Positions 18,301 through 26,815 of a stretch of DNA of 64,000 nt are shown piece after piece (the first letter of the stretch is position 1; each line of letters opens with the position of its first letter). The notes beneath the pieces were generated by a model, which saw only the letters and a list, made by a program, of their open reading frames with translations, had not been told where the DNA came from and ran no database searches. The translations under genes were made by a program, and so were the position numbers. Source of the stretch: Pseudanabaena sp. Salubria-1 (GTDB lineage: Bacteria; Cyanobacteriota; Cyanobacteriia; Pseudanabaenales; Pseudanabaenaceae); contig JALQCR010000006.1 in assembly GCA_023336205.1 (NCBI GenBank), positions 62,001 through 126,000 of the forward strand, written 5' to 3'.

Positions 18301-19578
18301 ACTCGTCATCTTCAATTTGCGCCCCATAATTTCATCAAAAATAACCGCCAAACCAACGGCATCAAACGTCAACAGCTATTTCGGCTCTTTGCCCCTGTCG
18401 CCTCTTGCAAAAATCCTAGCGATCGTCCAAATCCATCGGAAGAAGTCATGGTGCTAATTGGCTCAGAAACACTCTCCGTTGGTCAAAACCTCCAAGATGC
18501 TGACTACTTGATTAATATCGACTTGCCTTGGAACCCCATGACCCTAGAGCAACGCATCGGACGGATTGACAGACCTAAGCAGCACAAAGCCGAAAACATT
18601 GTGATTTACTACGCCAACAGTGAAAGTCAGCTATTGAGGCAAGCAAGCCGCCTCAAAAATCTCAATAAAAAACTCGTTGGCGATCTGGCAAATCCAGATG
18701 GTGAAATTTCTAATGTCACAGATGCAAATACTCTGGGCGCTTCAGTGTATGGTGATACCCTTTTTGACGATCCGATCTTGCCAGGATATGCGGACTTCAT
18801 CCAAAGTCTTGCCAAAGCCCGAAACATAGAGCATATCAATCTGCAAGAAGAAGTCTATCGCCAGCAGGAAAATTCTCATGATTTATATACCCACCAAGAA
18901 ATTTTGTATGCCGAAGACTTGAGTCAAAAAATTGCTGAACTAGGCAAAGACTATCAAGCCAATGCGATCGCATTAGGGCAACGTGGCGATAAGAAAACTG
19001 AACCACAGGCTTTAACAGGTTTAACAGTCAAATATTTTGACCCCAATGGCGCAGTAATTGCCGAACAAGAACAGCATATTTTCTGGAACGATCAAACAGG
19101 TGAGCGTGATGCCTATGGGGTAGCGATCGCCACAGCCTTTAATACTCCTGAAATCAGTGAAGTAATTGCAGCTAATCGTTTACTCACATCGGCAAGCAGC
19201 CTTTATAAACAACTGACTAAACTAAAGCAGCACCTATCAAGCGACTTAGCCCAAGTTGATACCATCGCCAATATCACCGTCAATTCTGAACGACTCAGCA
19301 AGATTAAAAAGCGAGTTGCCATGTTATCTAGCTTTCCGAAGGGTATATCTCGTCAAGATGTCACGGAAACACTCAAAAAACTTAATTCCTGTAAATATTC
19401 CAAGCTAGTTCAAAAATTACTCAAAGACTATACGACTGGGGAAAAGGCAAAACTTGATAGTGATACCTTTGTTTCCCAACTAGTAGAGGATACAAACAAA
19501 CTAAATTTATTAGCGATCGATAATGCTCAAGCCTCAAGCTTAAAAGTATCCTTGCAAGCTATGCTCTTAAGACTGTGA
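15328..19578 (+). CDS. PLD nuclease - TIG - SNF2 helicase fusion
   Basis: A 1416-residue protein with three recognisable parts. A phospholipase-D-like nuclease: YHKKTGIF (His256, Lys258) and GSDNFTRAA at about 274-282, a single HxK...GSxN set. A TIG/IPT-like beta-sandwich at about 345-440 (ISPDQFPSGETTKVEITGDNL). An SNF2-type ATPase: Walker A VGLGKTRLA with Lys527, DEAH at 608-611, LLTATPWNN, and QRIGRIDR at 1075-1082. An acidic Glu/Asp-rich linker lies near 845-870. The combination implies a DNA translocase that carries its own nuclease. It probably partners the methyltransferase upstream as the cutting subunit of a restriction-type defence system; no other nuclease is nearby. Confidence 0.87.
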   Translation: MLEAIIQDLIRNERPYYSPQGNPIKGLDNQYWLVFKHRDADSLLKNIASFFGLGSKKDTHIVVRIDLQDAKVYHYIPKKQGDIPSTSLLRIGNIKSIEKFLKRDRVTKEPALLEGSLRAIKGNQRRYNLPDELAKYNIAIAQMLERSSIYRRSTAYFDSGILKFYEEPLQSIIQTDGRILLLMDWQGFTKKSDISELEKLQDPDYRAQFAQRTLQEFLQGLADSTFSHTEILAELVRLEFLQIKLIKMEQGRAIYHKKTGIFSDSLDNHILHEGSDNFTRAAHSRNAESVTFLYSWDDLDREAIAQSIQQFDQEWHRQDLAFDISLEFLQQVRAERDRRAQFQQPNIKTISPDQFPSGETTKVEITGDNLDQVTQVTVIDDPLVEVTITDQTQDLIKADVAVSADHPPQTLNDFRARDKKGEEYQVNPAIAPKVSNVVKVPEFPEILGFKEAIEKILAGEYGTPNDFLYWMAKQRPNQFRVKQDSYLDELINQGILYEHQKSGAQHCLRVMQDFGVAVCADAVGLGKTRLAAAVAYLYREQKEQQGGQAKIAIVAAQKLWSNWEREMSELGFRRKDYELFNKNLMSRKGSKFVEEFNRFEGADLVIIDEAHEGIRNFNNRIHKTCLQIREQDQRNGKQRQFLLLTATPWNNRREDIYNILSPFLTRLEGFKEVGFPPEVSQWFESREIGVENFTDRTDLFRRVYKQLFLQRTRQMLREAMPEMNVYAKRLAEWLPVQFEPSTEQALEQIFTQFETNLYIPFADPLRYFTGTAEQRSLLKNQRRFFLQRAESSMYALRRTIVNFRMRIDLMRSRLAEITPDAEGLNNFLLEHYGFSKQTKIEEIDYEADFFMEDEDYEEEEEDENTDPETSKETKRQQLRTQINKATDALVDHHEKAKQIYALMLSACEQDLLQMEQIQNLLADEFLKDHKREQVTQQVKNLISQGKKVLLISTFSDTVIDYYLHMSRDSAIASQGIGMAIGSTKPYFPENATRHLQFAPHNFIKNNRQTNGIKRQQLFRLFAPVASCKNPSDRPNPSEEVMVLIGSETLSVGQNLQDADYLINIDLPWNPMTLEQRIGRIDRPKQHKAENIVIYYANSESQLLRQASRLKNLNKKLVGDLANPDGEISNVTDANTLGASVYGDTLFDDPILPGYADFIQSLAKARNIEHINLQEEVYRQQENSHDLYTHQEILYAEDLSQKIAELGKDYQANAIALGQRGDKKTEPQALTGLTVKYFDPNGAVIAEQEQHIFWNDQTGERDAYGVAIATAFNTPEISEVIAANRLLTSASSLYKQLTKLKQHLSSDLAQVDTIANITVNSERLSKIKKRVAMLSSFPKGISRQDVTETLKKLNSCKYSKLVQKLLKDYTTGEKAKLDSDTFVSQLVEDTNKLNLLAIDNAQASSLKVSLQAMLLRL

Positions 19579-19607
19579 GGAAACCATAATCCCTATAATG
19601 TGCCACT

Positions 19608-19673
19608 TTTGTGGATTGGTATAACTGGTTTTAAAAACACAAAATGGCATAGCCATTTTGTGTTTTGGTATTA
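19608..19673. repeat. dispersed composite-hairpin repeat (partial)
   Basis: Contains the right part of one hairpin (CTTTTGTGGATTGGTAT) followed by the complete hairpin with tip ATGGCATAGCCAT and the outer end TTGGTATTA. Same family as 31917-32021 and 55666-55771, shortened in the middle. Confidence 0.75.
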
Positions 19674-19715
19674 CTTAATTTGAGAATGGACGAAGTTAAG
19701 ACTGATGGGAAACTT

Positions 19716-20399
19716 ATGCGAATCTTATTGGTAGATGACGAAGAAGAGCTTGCTGAACCACTTCAACGGGTTTTGAGAAATCAGGGTTATTTAGTTGATA
19801 GCGCGAATAGTGGCGATCGCGGCTGGGAATTAGCGCAAACAGGTGATTATGATTTGCTGATTTTGGATTGGATGATGCCTGAGAAATCAGGTGTAGAAAT
19901 TTGCAGCGCTTTGCGTCAGAAAGGAGATAGTACACCCGTTCTCATCCTCACTGCCAAAGATACCCTTGACGATCGCGTGGCAGGTTTAGATAGTGGTGCT
20001 GACGATTATTTAGTGAAACCTTTTGAATTGCGCGAGTTACTCGCCAGAGTGAGGGCTTTACTGCGCCGCGCCCCTTCACCGATCGCATTAACTAGTGAGT
20101 CTGCAAAATTAAGTTATGGAGACTTGGAACTTGATCGCGATAATCAAGTCGTATATCGAGATCAGGTGGCGATCGCTTTAACCGAAAGAGAATATCAGCT
20201 CTTAGAGTATTTTATGTTTCATCCAAACCAATTACTAAGTCATGAACTAATCTCACAACATCTTTGGAAAGAAGGAGAAGATGCCCCGACGAGCAATGCC
20301 CTAGCAGCGCAGATCAAATTATTACGGCGCAAAATTGATCGCGATCGCCAAATCTCTTTGATCAATACTGTGTATGGCAAAGGCTATCGCTTTGGCTAA
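19716..20399 (+). CDS. OmpR/PhoB-family response regulator (RppA-like)
   Basis: 227 residues from the ATG at 19716, preceded by GGGA at proper spacing; upstream in-frame starts are possible but run into the repeat. The receiver domain shows LLVDDEEE, LLILDWMMPEKSG (phospho-acceptor Asp), LTAKD and DYLVKPF (Lys). The C-terminal winged helix is residues about 130-225 (LTEREYQLLEYFMFHPNQLLSHELI ... INTVYGKGYRF). It regulates transcription on phosphorylation. Similarity in the first 120 residues is to cyanobacterial RppA-type regulators, which respond to redox or metals; that subtype is a guess. No histidine kinase is adjacent. Confidence 0.88.
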   Translation: MRILLVDDEEELAEPLQRVLRNQGYLVDSANSGDRGWELAQTGDYDLLILDWMMPEKSGVEICSALRQKGDSTPVLILTAKDTLDDRVAGLDSGADDYLVKPFELRELLARVRALLRRAPSPIALTSESAKLSYGDLELDRDNQVVYRDQVAIALTEREYQLLEYFMFHPNQLLSHELISQHLWKEGEDAPTSNALAAQIKLLRRKIDRDRQISLINTVYGKGYRFG

Positions 20400-20404
20400 A
20401 AGCC

Positions 20405-20447
20405 AGATATTTTAATGGTTGGCGATGCCAGCCTTATTAAAATATCT
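20405..20447. terminator. hairpin after the response regulator
   Basis: 11-bp outer arms (20405-20415 and 20437-20447) with an inner GGTTGGCGATGCCAGCC stem, immediately after the stop codon. Confidence 0.6.
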
Positions 20448-20588
20448 GTAATGCTTGTACTTTACTTGATAAAGAAAACCTGATATTTTTTAAAAGCTTT
20501 ACTTAGCAAGGCTTTCAAAAATTGAAACCCGATCTAAGGCGAACATATGTAAAATGGTGTCGTGAGGGCATCAACGGAGTGAAAAATT

Positions 20589-23500
20589 GTGGGACAGGCT
20601 CAACTACCGCCGCAGAGACCGACTAACTCTACTTTCGCCAAAAATCTAGGGCGTGTAGGTGTTGGACTTGCGATCGCATTTACAGCAACTAGCTTAGGTG
20701 CTTTTTGGTATGGACGCTATTTTCTAAATGAGCAACTGTCGCCACTGTTACAGACCGAGCTTACCAAAGCGCTCAAGCGTCCTTTACAACTAGGTAAAGT
20801 TGAACGAGTTAGTTTTTCAAGCATTAGGTTTGGCAAGTCAATCGTGCCACCAACCGATAAAGAGTCAAACTTTTTAGCAGTTGAGGCGCTCGAAGTTAAG
20901 GTTGATCTCTGGAGCTCTTTGATCAGTCGCAAAATTGGTTTGGATGCGATCGCAGAACAGCCACAAGTATTTCTCAAGCAGGACGTTACAGGTTTACTGC
21001 AATTACCCAAGATTACCCCACCAGAACCAACTACAAAAGAAGGATTTGTTGATCTACGGACGGTTACTTTTATTGATGCACAGGTAACGATCCAAACGAT
21101 CGCTAAGGGAGAGTTGGTATCTCTTAGTCAAGTGCAGATTGATAGCAATTGGAAAATTGCTGATCTAAATAATCAAAGCTTGAAAATGAATGGTAAAGGT
21201 CGCGTAACTTTACCAAATCTTGCCGCGATCGCTGCTCCGCCCAATCCTGAACAGTTAAAAAAGGCGATCGAGACTGCCAATGCAGAAAAAGAAGGCAACA
21301 AGGGTAATGTAACTTTTGCAATTGATTGGGATCTGACCAGAGGAATAGGCACTGTTGATCTTCAGTCTAAAGATTTGCAAGTGGCGGCAATCCAAGGATT
21401 TGCGGTTAGCTTACCCTTTGAGATTCAACAAGGTAAGCTTGATGCCGAGGCAAAAATTTCGGTAGATGCAGAAAAGACTACTCCTAGTGATTCGGTGCTA
21501 GCGGCAAATAAAATTTCTATAACTACACAACTTACTGATGGGGCGATCAAATCTCCCCAATTAGTCAAACCAATCACAGAGATTTCAGGGCAACTTAGCT
21601 TTGACGGTACTGATGCAACTTTAAAGGAATTTTCTGCAAACTACGGTTTGTTGGTAACCACTGTCGATGGGACATTTAATCAGCAAAAGGGTTTTAATTT
21701 AAACTTTGCTAGTACCGTACTAGATCTGGCTAAAGGACTGGAAAGCTTTAATATCAAAACACCTGTAGCGATCGCAGGAGAGGTGAAGCTCGCTGGTAAA
21801 CTTACGGGAACAACTCAAAAGCCCGCTCTGACACTAAACATTACTACGCCCAAATCCGTGAGCTTTGATCGGGTAACTGTCGATCGCTTTTTAGCCACCA
21901 TTGAACTCAAGGATTTAAATACACTCCAAATCAAAAAAGTTCAAGCCGCCTCCACAGGTGCAACGCTCACAGGCGAAGGGCAAATTCGCTTACCCCAAAA
22001 AGATCAACCTGCGGAAGTCCTATTTACCTCAAGCCTCGTTGGAGTAGCCGAAGATTTCACAAAGCTCTATGGAGCAAAACTACCGATTACCATTGGTCAA
22101 ATTACTAGTTCTTTACAAATTACTGGCGCTCTAGCAAATCCACAAATTCTGGCTCAAATTGATGCTCCTAATGCTACCTATCCTGCTAGGGGAGAAGTCT
22201 TTTTAGCGGATGGATTAGCTACGATTCGGAATACGCGGGTGCGGTTTCCCATTGGCGAGATTGGAATAGCAGGTAGTTACAACATCACTAGCGGTGCATG
22301 GAAATCACAGCTAAATAGCAATGGCATTCCGTTATCAGCTTTTCTCCTAAATCAAAAAGGCTTTCTCGAAGGATTCATCAATCTACGGAGCGATCGCGGT
22401 GGTTTTTCGTTAGCAGATATTACTGGTGATGGCACTGTGAACTTGCCACAGGGGCTAACAGAAATCCCTGATGCGATCGCTGCAAATCTGGTATGGGATG
22501 GAAAGAATCTACTGATCCCTTCACTGCAAGTTGGTAATTATTTAACTGCCAATGGCAAAGTAGATCTAGCATTTCCTAATAATTCACTCAATGAATTTCC
22601 TACAGGTATCGCAGGACTTAATCTCGATCTCATTTCGCGCAATGTCAATATTAATCGCTTGGCAACTCTCTCTAGTGCAATACCCGCTCAAGCCTCAGGG
22701 ATTTTCAATTTTCGGGGCAACCTATCAGGGGCGATCGACAAGCTCAAAATCGCGGGAGCATTACAACTGGATAATGTAGATCTAGCTTCTTTAGGTTCTA
22801 GCTTCGCCAAGCAAGGAATTGTGCCTCCATCACGCGGTTCACTAGATTTTGATGGCTCAATTAATGGCGATTTGGCGGCTCCGAGACTAGTCGGCAATCT
22901 GCGCGTAGCCAGCTTAAAGGTTAACCAAATAGAACTTGACAAACTTACTTTCAACGGAGCTTTAGATGGGGTTGGCAGCGTTATTCAAGCAACGGGAGAT
23001 CTACTTCTAGCGGGACTAAGAGTTGATAAATTAGCCTTTGATCCGCGTTTGGAAGGGAAGCTCAATTTTGATGGTAATCAAGGCTTAAATGTTGATTTGC
23101 GAGGAAAGCGCGATCGCATTGCAGCCCGACTAGATAATGCATTCCGACCCATCGATTTCACGGTAAATTTGGGAGAATCTACAGCCACAGGTAGACGTTT
23201 TGAGAATAACCCTCGACGTTTACAAGTTGCTGTTAAAAACATTCCTCTTGCTCTGGCGGCTTCTCTGGCTGGGCAAAACGATGTGAGTGGCAAGCTGTCC
23301 AGTAATCTCATCGTTGATTTCACGAATAATCCCACTGCGATTGGTGAGGTTACAGTTGAGCGTCCTCGGTTTGGCAGAGTGGTTGCGGAACGTGCGATCG
23401 CCAAAGTTTCCTATGCAAATGGAGTTTTTGATATCAAAGACGGTAGCTTAATCGTCCGTCAGGGAGAACTTAGCAATGAGTACAAGTTCTGTCTAACCTA

Positions 23501-25727
23501 CAATCCCTTCATTGATGACCCAATTGCAGGTGCTGTCGAAATAGCCCAAGGTCGAATACAGGATGTATTTGCCACCCTCCAATGGGCGAATATCGTTGAT
23601 GTTACTCAAGGAATTACCTTTACTAAAAATAGAGCTTCTGCATTGCAACCATTAGAAGCAATTAAATTACTAGGAGAACCTTTATATAAACAATTACAAT
23701 ATCTCACCCAAATTGAACTGCGACAAGAACAGCAAGAAACCGTTACCTCGGCTCGCAATTTCAATCTGCCACCACTCACAGATTTTCGTGGTGACATCAA
23801 AGGAAAAATCACCTTTGGACTGAATAAAACTAGTGGTATTCGCCTAGGTTTTGATCTAGTTGGCAAAAAATTTGAATATGGGAAATTTGCTGTTGATGAT
23901 ATCCAACTAGAAGGTAAATATTTTAATGGTGTATTTGCGCTTGCCAAGGCAAATTTTCAGTCTGACAAAAGCTATGGACGGGTTACTAACGCTAGTATTA
24001 GACTTATTCCATCCTCCAACCCATTGCTGGGTATTCGCGAACAAAGCGGCAAAATTGAACTCAAGGATTTCCCGATCGAGTCGCTTCGTCCATTACCATT
24101 TTTTAGTGCAATTCCCTTTGATTTGACAGGTAAAGTCAATGGTGATCTATCGATTACTGGGACTACAATTCTTGACACTAAAGTAATTGGGAATTTGAGC
24201 TTGACCGATGGTTCCGTTAATCGTCAAGCGCTCGATTTCATTGCCATAAAATTTAACTATGACAAGTTAAATATTAATTTCAATGCCAATATGAAAACCG
24301 CAGGCAAAGACTCAGTAGTAGCTTCGGGTAATTTCGGTATCTTTGGTATCTTTGACGTAAAGCTCGATGTTAAAGATGAAGGGCTTAATTTCATCAACAT
24401 TTTTAATCAACCTGTGCGCTGGGTGGATGGCAAGGGCAGTATTAACATCAGAGCAAATGGAACCTTTAGAGATCCTAAAATCGCTGGCAAGATGGTAATT
24501 GATAACGCCAAGGTCAAAGTTGCAGGCTTACCAGGTGATTTTACGCAGGTTCAAGGCACGGTTGACTTTACTCGCGATCGCCTAATTAGTAATATCACTA
24601 GCAACTTTAGCGAAGGGAAACTTGCTCTCACTGGTATTCTTCCAATTAGTAATGGAAATCTTTTATCAGTTGACAGCCCAGAATATCAACAAGCCCTTGC
24701 AATCAATGCGGATAAGCTAAAGCTAAATATTCGAGATATTAGTTCTGATAATTTTAATACTCGTGTGATCGTCCGAGGCTCTTTATTAGCGCCAGTTCTC
24801 ACAGGTGAGGTGGCGTTAGGTGACGGTCGATTTGTGATCGGTGATGATGCAGCTACTAATAATGACCAAATTGCAAATGACAATACAAACTCAGTAGACG
24901 TTGTTTTTGATCGCCTTGCAGTTAAATTGCAAAATATGCAGGTGACGCGCTTCCCGCTATTCAACTTCCTAAGTGAAGGAACATTGATCGTAAATGGAAC
25001 CCTATCAAATCCACAGCCAGAAGGTCGTATTAATATATCTCGCGGACAGTTTAATGCAATTTCAACAAGATTCCGTCTTGATCGAGCCTACGAAAACTTT
25101 GCAGAATTTAAACCTTCCCAAGGACTCAATCCATCCCTCAATGTCCGCGTTACTGGAGCCGTGGCTGAGATTACTCGTGTACCAATCAGCTCTGGTCGCC
25201 CTAACGATTTGTTCCGTCCAAATGAAGTCCCTGTTAGCAATCTGGGAGCACAGCGTACTTTACGAGTCCAAGCTAGCGTAACTGGCACAGCGCTTGTACC
25301 AGATATACGTCTTTCCAGTAGCCCACCTCGTAGTCAAGCTGAAATCATAGCGTTGATTGGAGGTGGCATTCTCCAACAACAAGGTGGCTCTGACCCTTCT
25401 TCAGCACTGGCAAGTTTTGCGGGTAGCACAGTTCTAACCTTCCTCCAAGATTCGATTGGCGATGCTCTTAATCTAGCGGAATTTAACCTTAGTCCTGTAA
25501 CTACGAAGACGCAAGGTAGTGGCACAGGCACTTTGGGGCTGTCAGCTGAAGCTGCGATCGATGTGAGTAACAGCTTCTCAATCGCTCTACAACGAATTAT
25601 TAATGATTCTACGCAACCAACCAATTTCTCTGTTCGCTATCGTGTTGATCCAAATATTTTATTGCGCGGTAATTACGGCACAAATGGCAACACAGGTATC
25701 TCGATCGAATACGAAAATCGCTTTTAA
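20589..25727 (+). CDS. tamB: TamB/Tic236-type translocation and assembly module protein
   Basis: A 1712-residue protein starting at GTG, with one N-terminal membrane segment (about residues 22-47) and an otherwise beta-rich, repetitive body. The last ~450 residues match the TamB (DUF490) C-terminal domain, ending with NPSLNVRVTGAV, ALIGGGILQQ and a closing strand SIEYENRF. In proteobacteria TamB works with an Omp85 protein at the outer membrane; the plant homologue Tic236 bridges the two chloroplast envelope membranes. Bridge-like TamB proteins are also linked to phospholipid transport. No Omp85 gene is in view. Usual cyanobacterial length; frame intact. Confidence 0.92.
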   Translation: MGQAQLPPQRPTNSTFAKNLGRVGVGLAIAFTATSLGAFWYGRYFLNEQLSPLLQTELTKALKRPLQLGKVERVSFSSIRFGKSIVPPTDKESNFLAVEALEVKVDLWSSLISRKIGLDAIAEQPQVFLKQDVTGLLQLPKITPPEPTTKEGFVDLRTVTFIDAQVTIQTIAKGELVSLSQVQIDSNWKIADLNNQSLKMNGKGRVTLPNLAAIAAPPNPEQLKKAIETANAEKEGNKGNVTFAIDWDLTRGIGTVDLQSKDLQVAAIQGFAVSLPFEIQQGKLDAEAKISVDAEKTTPSDSVLAANKISITTQLTDGAIKSPQLVKPITEISGQLSFDGTDATLKEFSANYGLLVTTVDGTFNQQKGFNLNFASTVLDLAKGLESFNIKTPVAIAGEVKLAGKLTGTTQKPALTLNITTPKSVSFDRVTVDRFLATIELKDLNTLQIKKVQAASTGATLTGEGQIRLPQKDQPAEVLFTSSLVGVAEDFTKLYGAKLPITIGQITSSLQITGALANPQILAQIDAPNATYPARGEVFLADGLATIRNTRVRFPIGEIGIAGSYNITSGAWKSQLNSNGIPLSAFLLNQKGFLEGFINLRSDRGGFSLADITGDGTVNLPQGLTEIPDAIAANLVWDGKNLLIPSLQVGNYLTANGKVDLAFPNNSLNEFPTGIAGLNLDLISRNVNINRLATLSSAIPAQASGIFNFRGNLSGAIDKLKIAGALQLDNVDLASLGSSFAKQGIVPPSRGSLDFDGSINGDLAAPRLVGNLRVASLKVNQIELDKLTFNGALDGVGSVIQATGDLLLAGLRVDKLAFDPRLEGKLNFDGNQGLNVDLRGKRDRIAARLDNAFRPIDFTVNLGESTATGRRFENNPRRLQVAVKNIPLALAASLAGQNDVSGKLSSNLIVDFTNNPTAIGEVTVERPRFGRVVAERAIAKVSYANGVFDIKDGSLIVRQGELSNEYKFCLTYNPFIDDPIAGAVEIAQGRIQDVFATLQWANIVDVTQGITFTKNRASALQPLEAIKLLGEPLYKQLQYLTQIELRQEQQETVTSARNFNLPPLTDFRGDIKGKITFGLNKTSGIRLGFDLVGKKFEYGKFAVDDIQLEGKYFNGVFALAKANFQSDKSYGRVTNASIRLIPSSNPLLGIREQSGKIELKDFPIESLRPLPFFSAIPFDLTGKVNGDLSITGTTILDTKVIGNLSLTDGSVNRQALDFIAIKFNYDKLNINFNANMKTAGKDSVVASGNFGIFGIFDVKLDVKDEGLNFINIFNQPVRWVDGKGSINIRANGTFRDPKIAGKMVIDNAKVKVAGLPGDFTQVQGTVDFTRDRLISNITSNFSEGKLALTGILPISNGNLLSVDSPEYQQALAINADKLKLNIRDISSDNFNTRVIVRGSLLAPVLTGEVALGDGRFVIGDDAATNNDQIANDNTNSVDVVFDRLAVKLQNMQVTRFPLFNFLSEGTLIVNGTLSNPQPEGRINISRGQFNAISTRFRLDRAYENFAEFKPSQGLNPSLNVRVTGAVAEITRVPISSGRPNDLFRPNEVPVSNLGAQRTLRVQASVTGTALVPDIRLSSSPPRSQAEIIALIGGGILQQQGGSDPSSALASFAGSTVLTFLQDSIGDALNLAEFNLSPVTTKTQGSGTGTLGLSAEAAIDVSNSFSIALQRIINDSTQPTNFSVRYRVDPNILLRGNYGTNGNTGISIEYENRF

Positions 25728-25853
25728 TCAACTTCAGTTCATTCGTCAATCTCCAAGTCTTGGCGTAGTCATTTGGGTGAACATTATCCCTTTCTTTGAA
25801 GATCGCCTCCACATCTAGTTTCTAGCCTTTACACATTTTCCTTGACAGTCTCA

Positions 25854-25886
25854 ACAAAAAGGCAACGCGGAGCGTTGCCTTTTTGT
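25854..25886. terminator. terminator between convergent genes
   Basis: 15-bp perfect arms (25854-25868 and 25872-25886) with loop GGA and T-rich ends, between tamB and the minus-strand gene at 25888. Confidence 0.75.
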
Positions 25887-25887
25887 G

Positions 25888-26538
25888 TTATTTCTTTTTG
25901 GTAGATTTGCTCACAGGAACTTCAACGATCGCATCCTCAATTGTGGTTACAGTTTCCTCTCCATCAGTATTAGTTACAGCTTCAACAGGTTCAGCAGCAA
26001 CATTAGTAACTTCAACAGCCTCTACCTCAGTACTAATTACACTTTCTACAGGAGGTTTAACCTCTGAATTGGGTGACTTCAGAGCTTCATCAAGGACTTG
26101 ACGAGCATTTTCAGCTTGAGATCGCGCATCGAGAAATTTCATATTAAGCTGGGCAAAACTTTTAAGAGTTTTAAAACCTTCCTTAATACTGTTAATTTGC
26201 TCCTCAGATACAAGTTCATCACTAAACAAAATATCGATTTGCGATCGCACCTGCATCGCATCAGAGCGCAACTCTTGGACTTTGATTTTTAACGTTGCGA
26301 GGTTGTTTAAAACTTGCACGGCTTGTGTAATGGGATCTTCACGATCTTCAGACATGGAAAGTTCTCTCACTTCTATAAATTGATCGGGACTAAAGCCATC
26401 GGCAAGATCAGTATCGAGTTTGCCTGAGTCCATTAATTCCATTAGCTCTGCCATCGCCTTTTCCCGTGCTTTTGGCGAATCTTTGCCAGCAACGGTTAAG
26501 ACAACTTCGGGACTCTGGGCAAGGGTATATCGGGCCAT
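25888..26538 (-). CDS. conserved cyanobacterial hypothetical protein
   Basis: 216 residues. The first ~60 (PEVVLTVAGKDSPKAREKAMAELMELMDSGKL ... DGFSPDQFIEV) look like a conserved domain, followed by a helical, probably coiled-coil stretch (about 75-145). The tail is Val/Glu/Thr-rich and low in complexity, ending in basic STKKK. I do not know a function. No signal peptide or membrane segment, so probably cytosolic. Confidence 0.6.
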   Translation of the reverse strand: MARYTLAQSPEVVLTVAGKDSPKAREKAMAELMELMDSGKLDTDLADGFSPDQFIEVRELSMSEDREDPITQAVQVLNNLATLKIKVQELRSDAMQVRSQIDILFSDELVSEEQINSIKEGFKTLKSFAQLNMKFLDARSQAENARQVLDEALKSPNSEVKPPVESVISTEVEAVEVTNVAAEPVEAVTNTDGEETVTTIEDAIVEVPVSKSTKKK

Positions 26539-26562
26539 ATTTTTTAACTTAATTTAGTTTAT

Positions 26563-26617
26563 CTATAAATAATTTGGAAAAGTCTTGTTTTACAAGGCTT
26601 TTCCAAATTATTTATAG
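26563..26617. repeat. 25-bp-arm palindrome upstream of the minus-strand gene
   Basis: 26563-26587 pairs with 26593-26617 with one mismatch, loop TTTTA. It is AT-rich and just upstream of the start at 26538, so it is not that gene's terminator. A second hairpin with inverted GAGGG ends follows at about 26640-26680. No gene lies between 26539 and 26815. Confidence 0.65.
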
Positions 26618-26815
26618 TTTAATAACGATCTTAACTTGTTTTTACAATGAGGGTTCGCGAAACGAGCCCTCATTGTAAAACAAAAGTTGCGCTCAAAGTT
26701 ACGCTTTGTGTCTCATGCGATCGGCAAAACAAGTCCACTAAAATCCATGGTCTAGATAGAGTAACTCCCTGTCTAAGCAAAACTAGAAAATATTCGGGGA
26801 TAGTCGTTCTTACCC

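Noticed and set aside
9118..19578. Classification of the island as DISARM or BREX
   Set aside because: The DUF1998 protein of DISARM and the alkaline phosphatase, Lon or BrxC-like proteins of BREX are missing; PLD and SNF2 are fused rather than separate.
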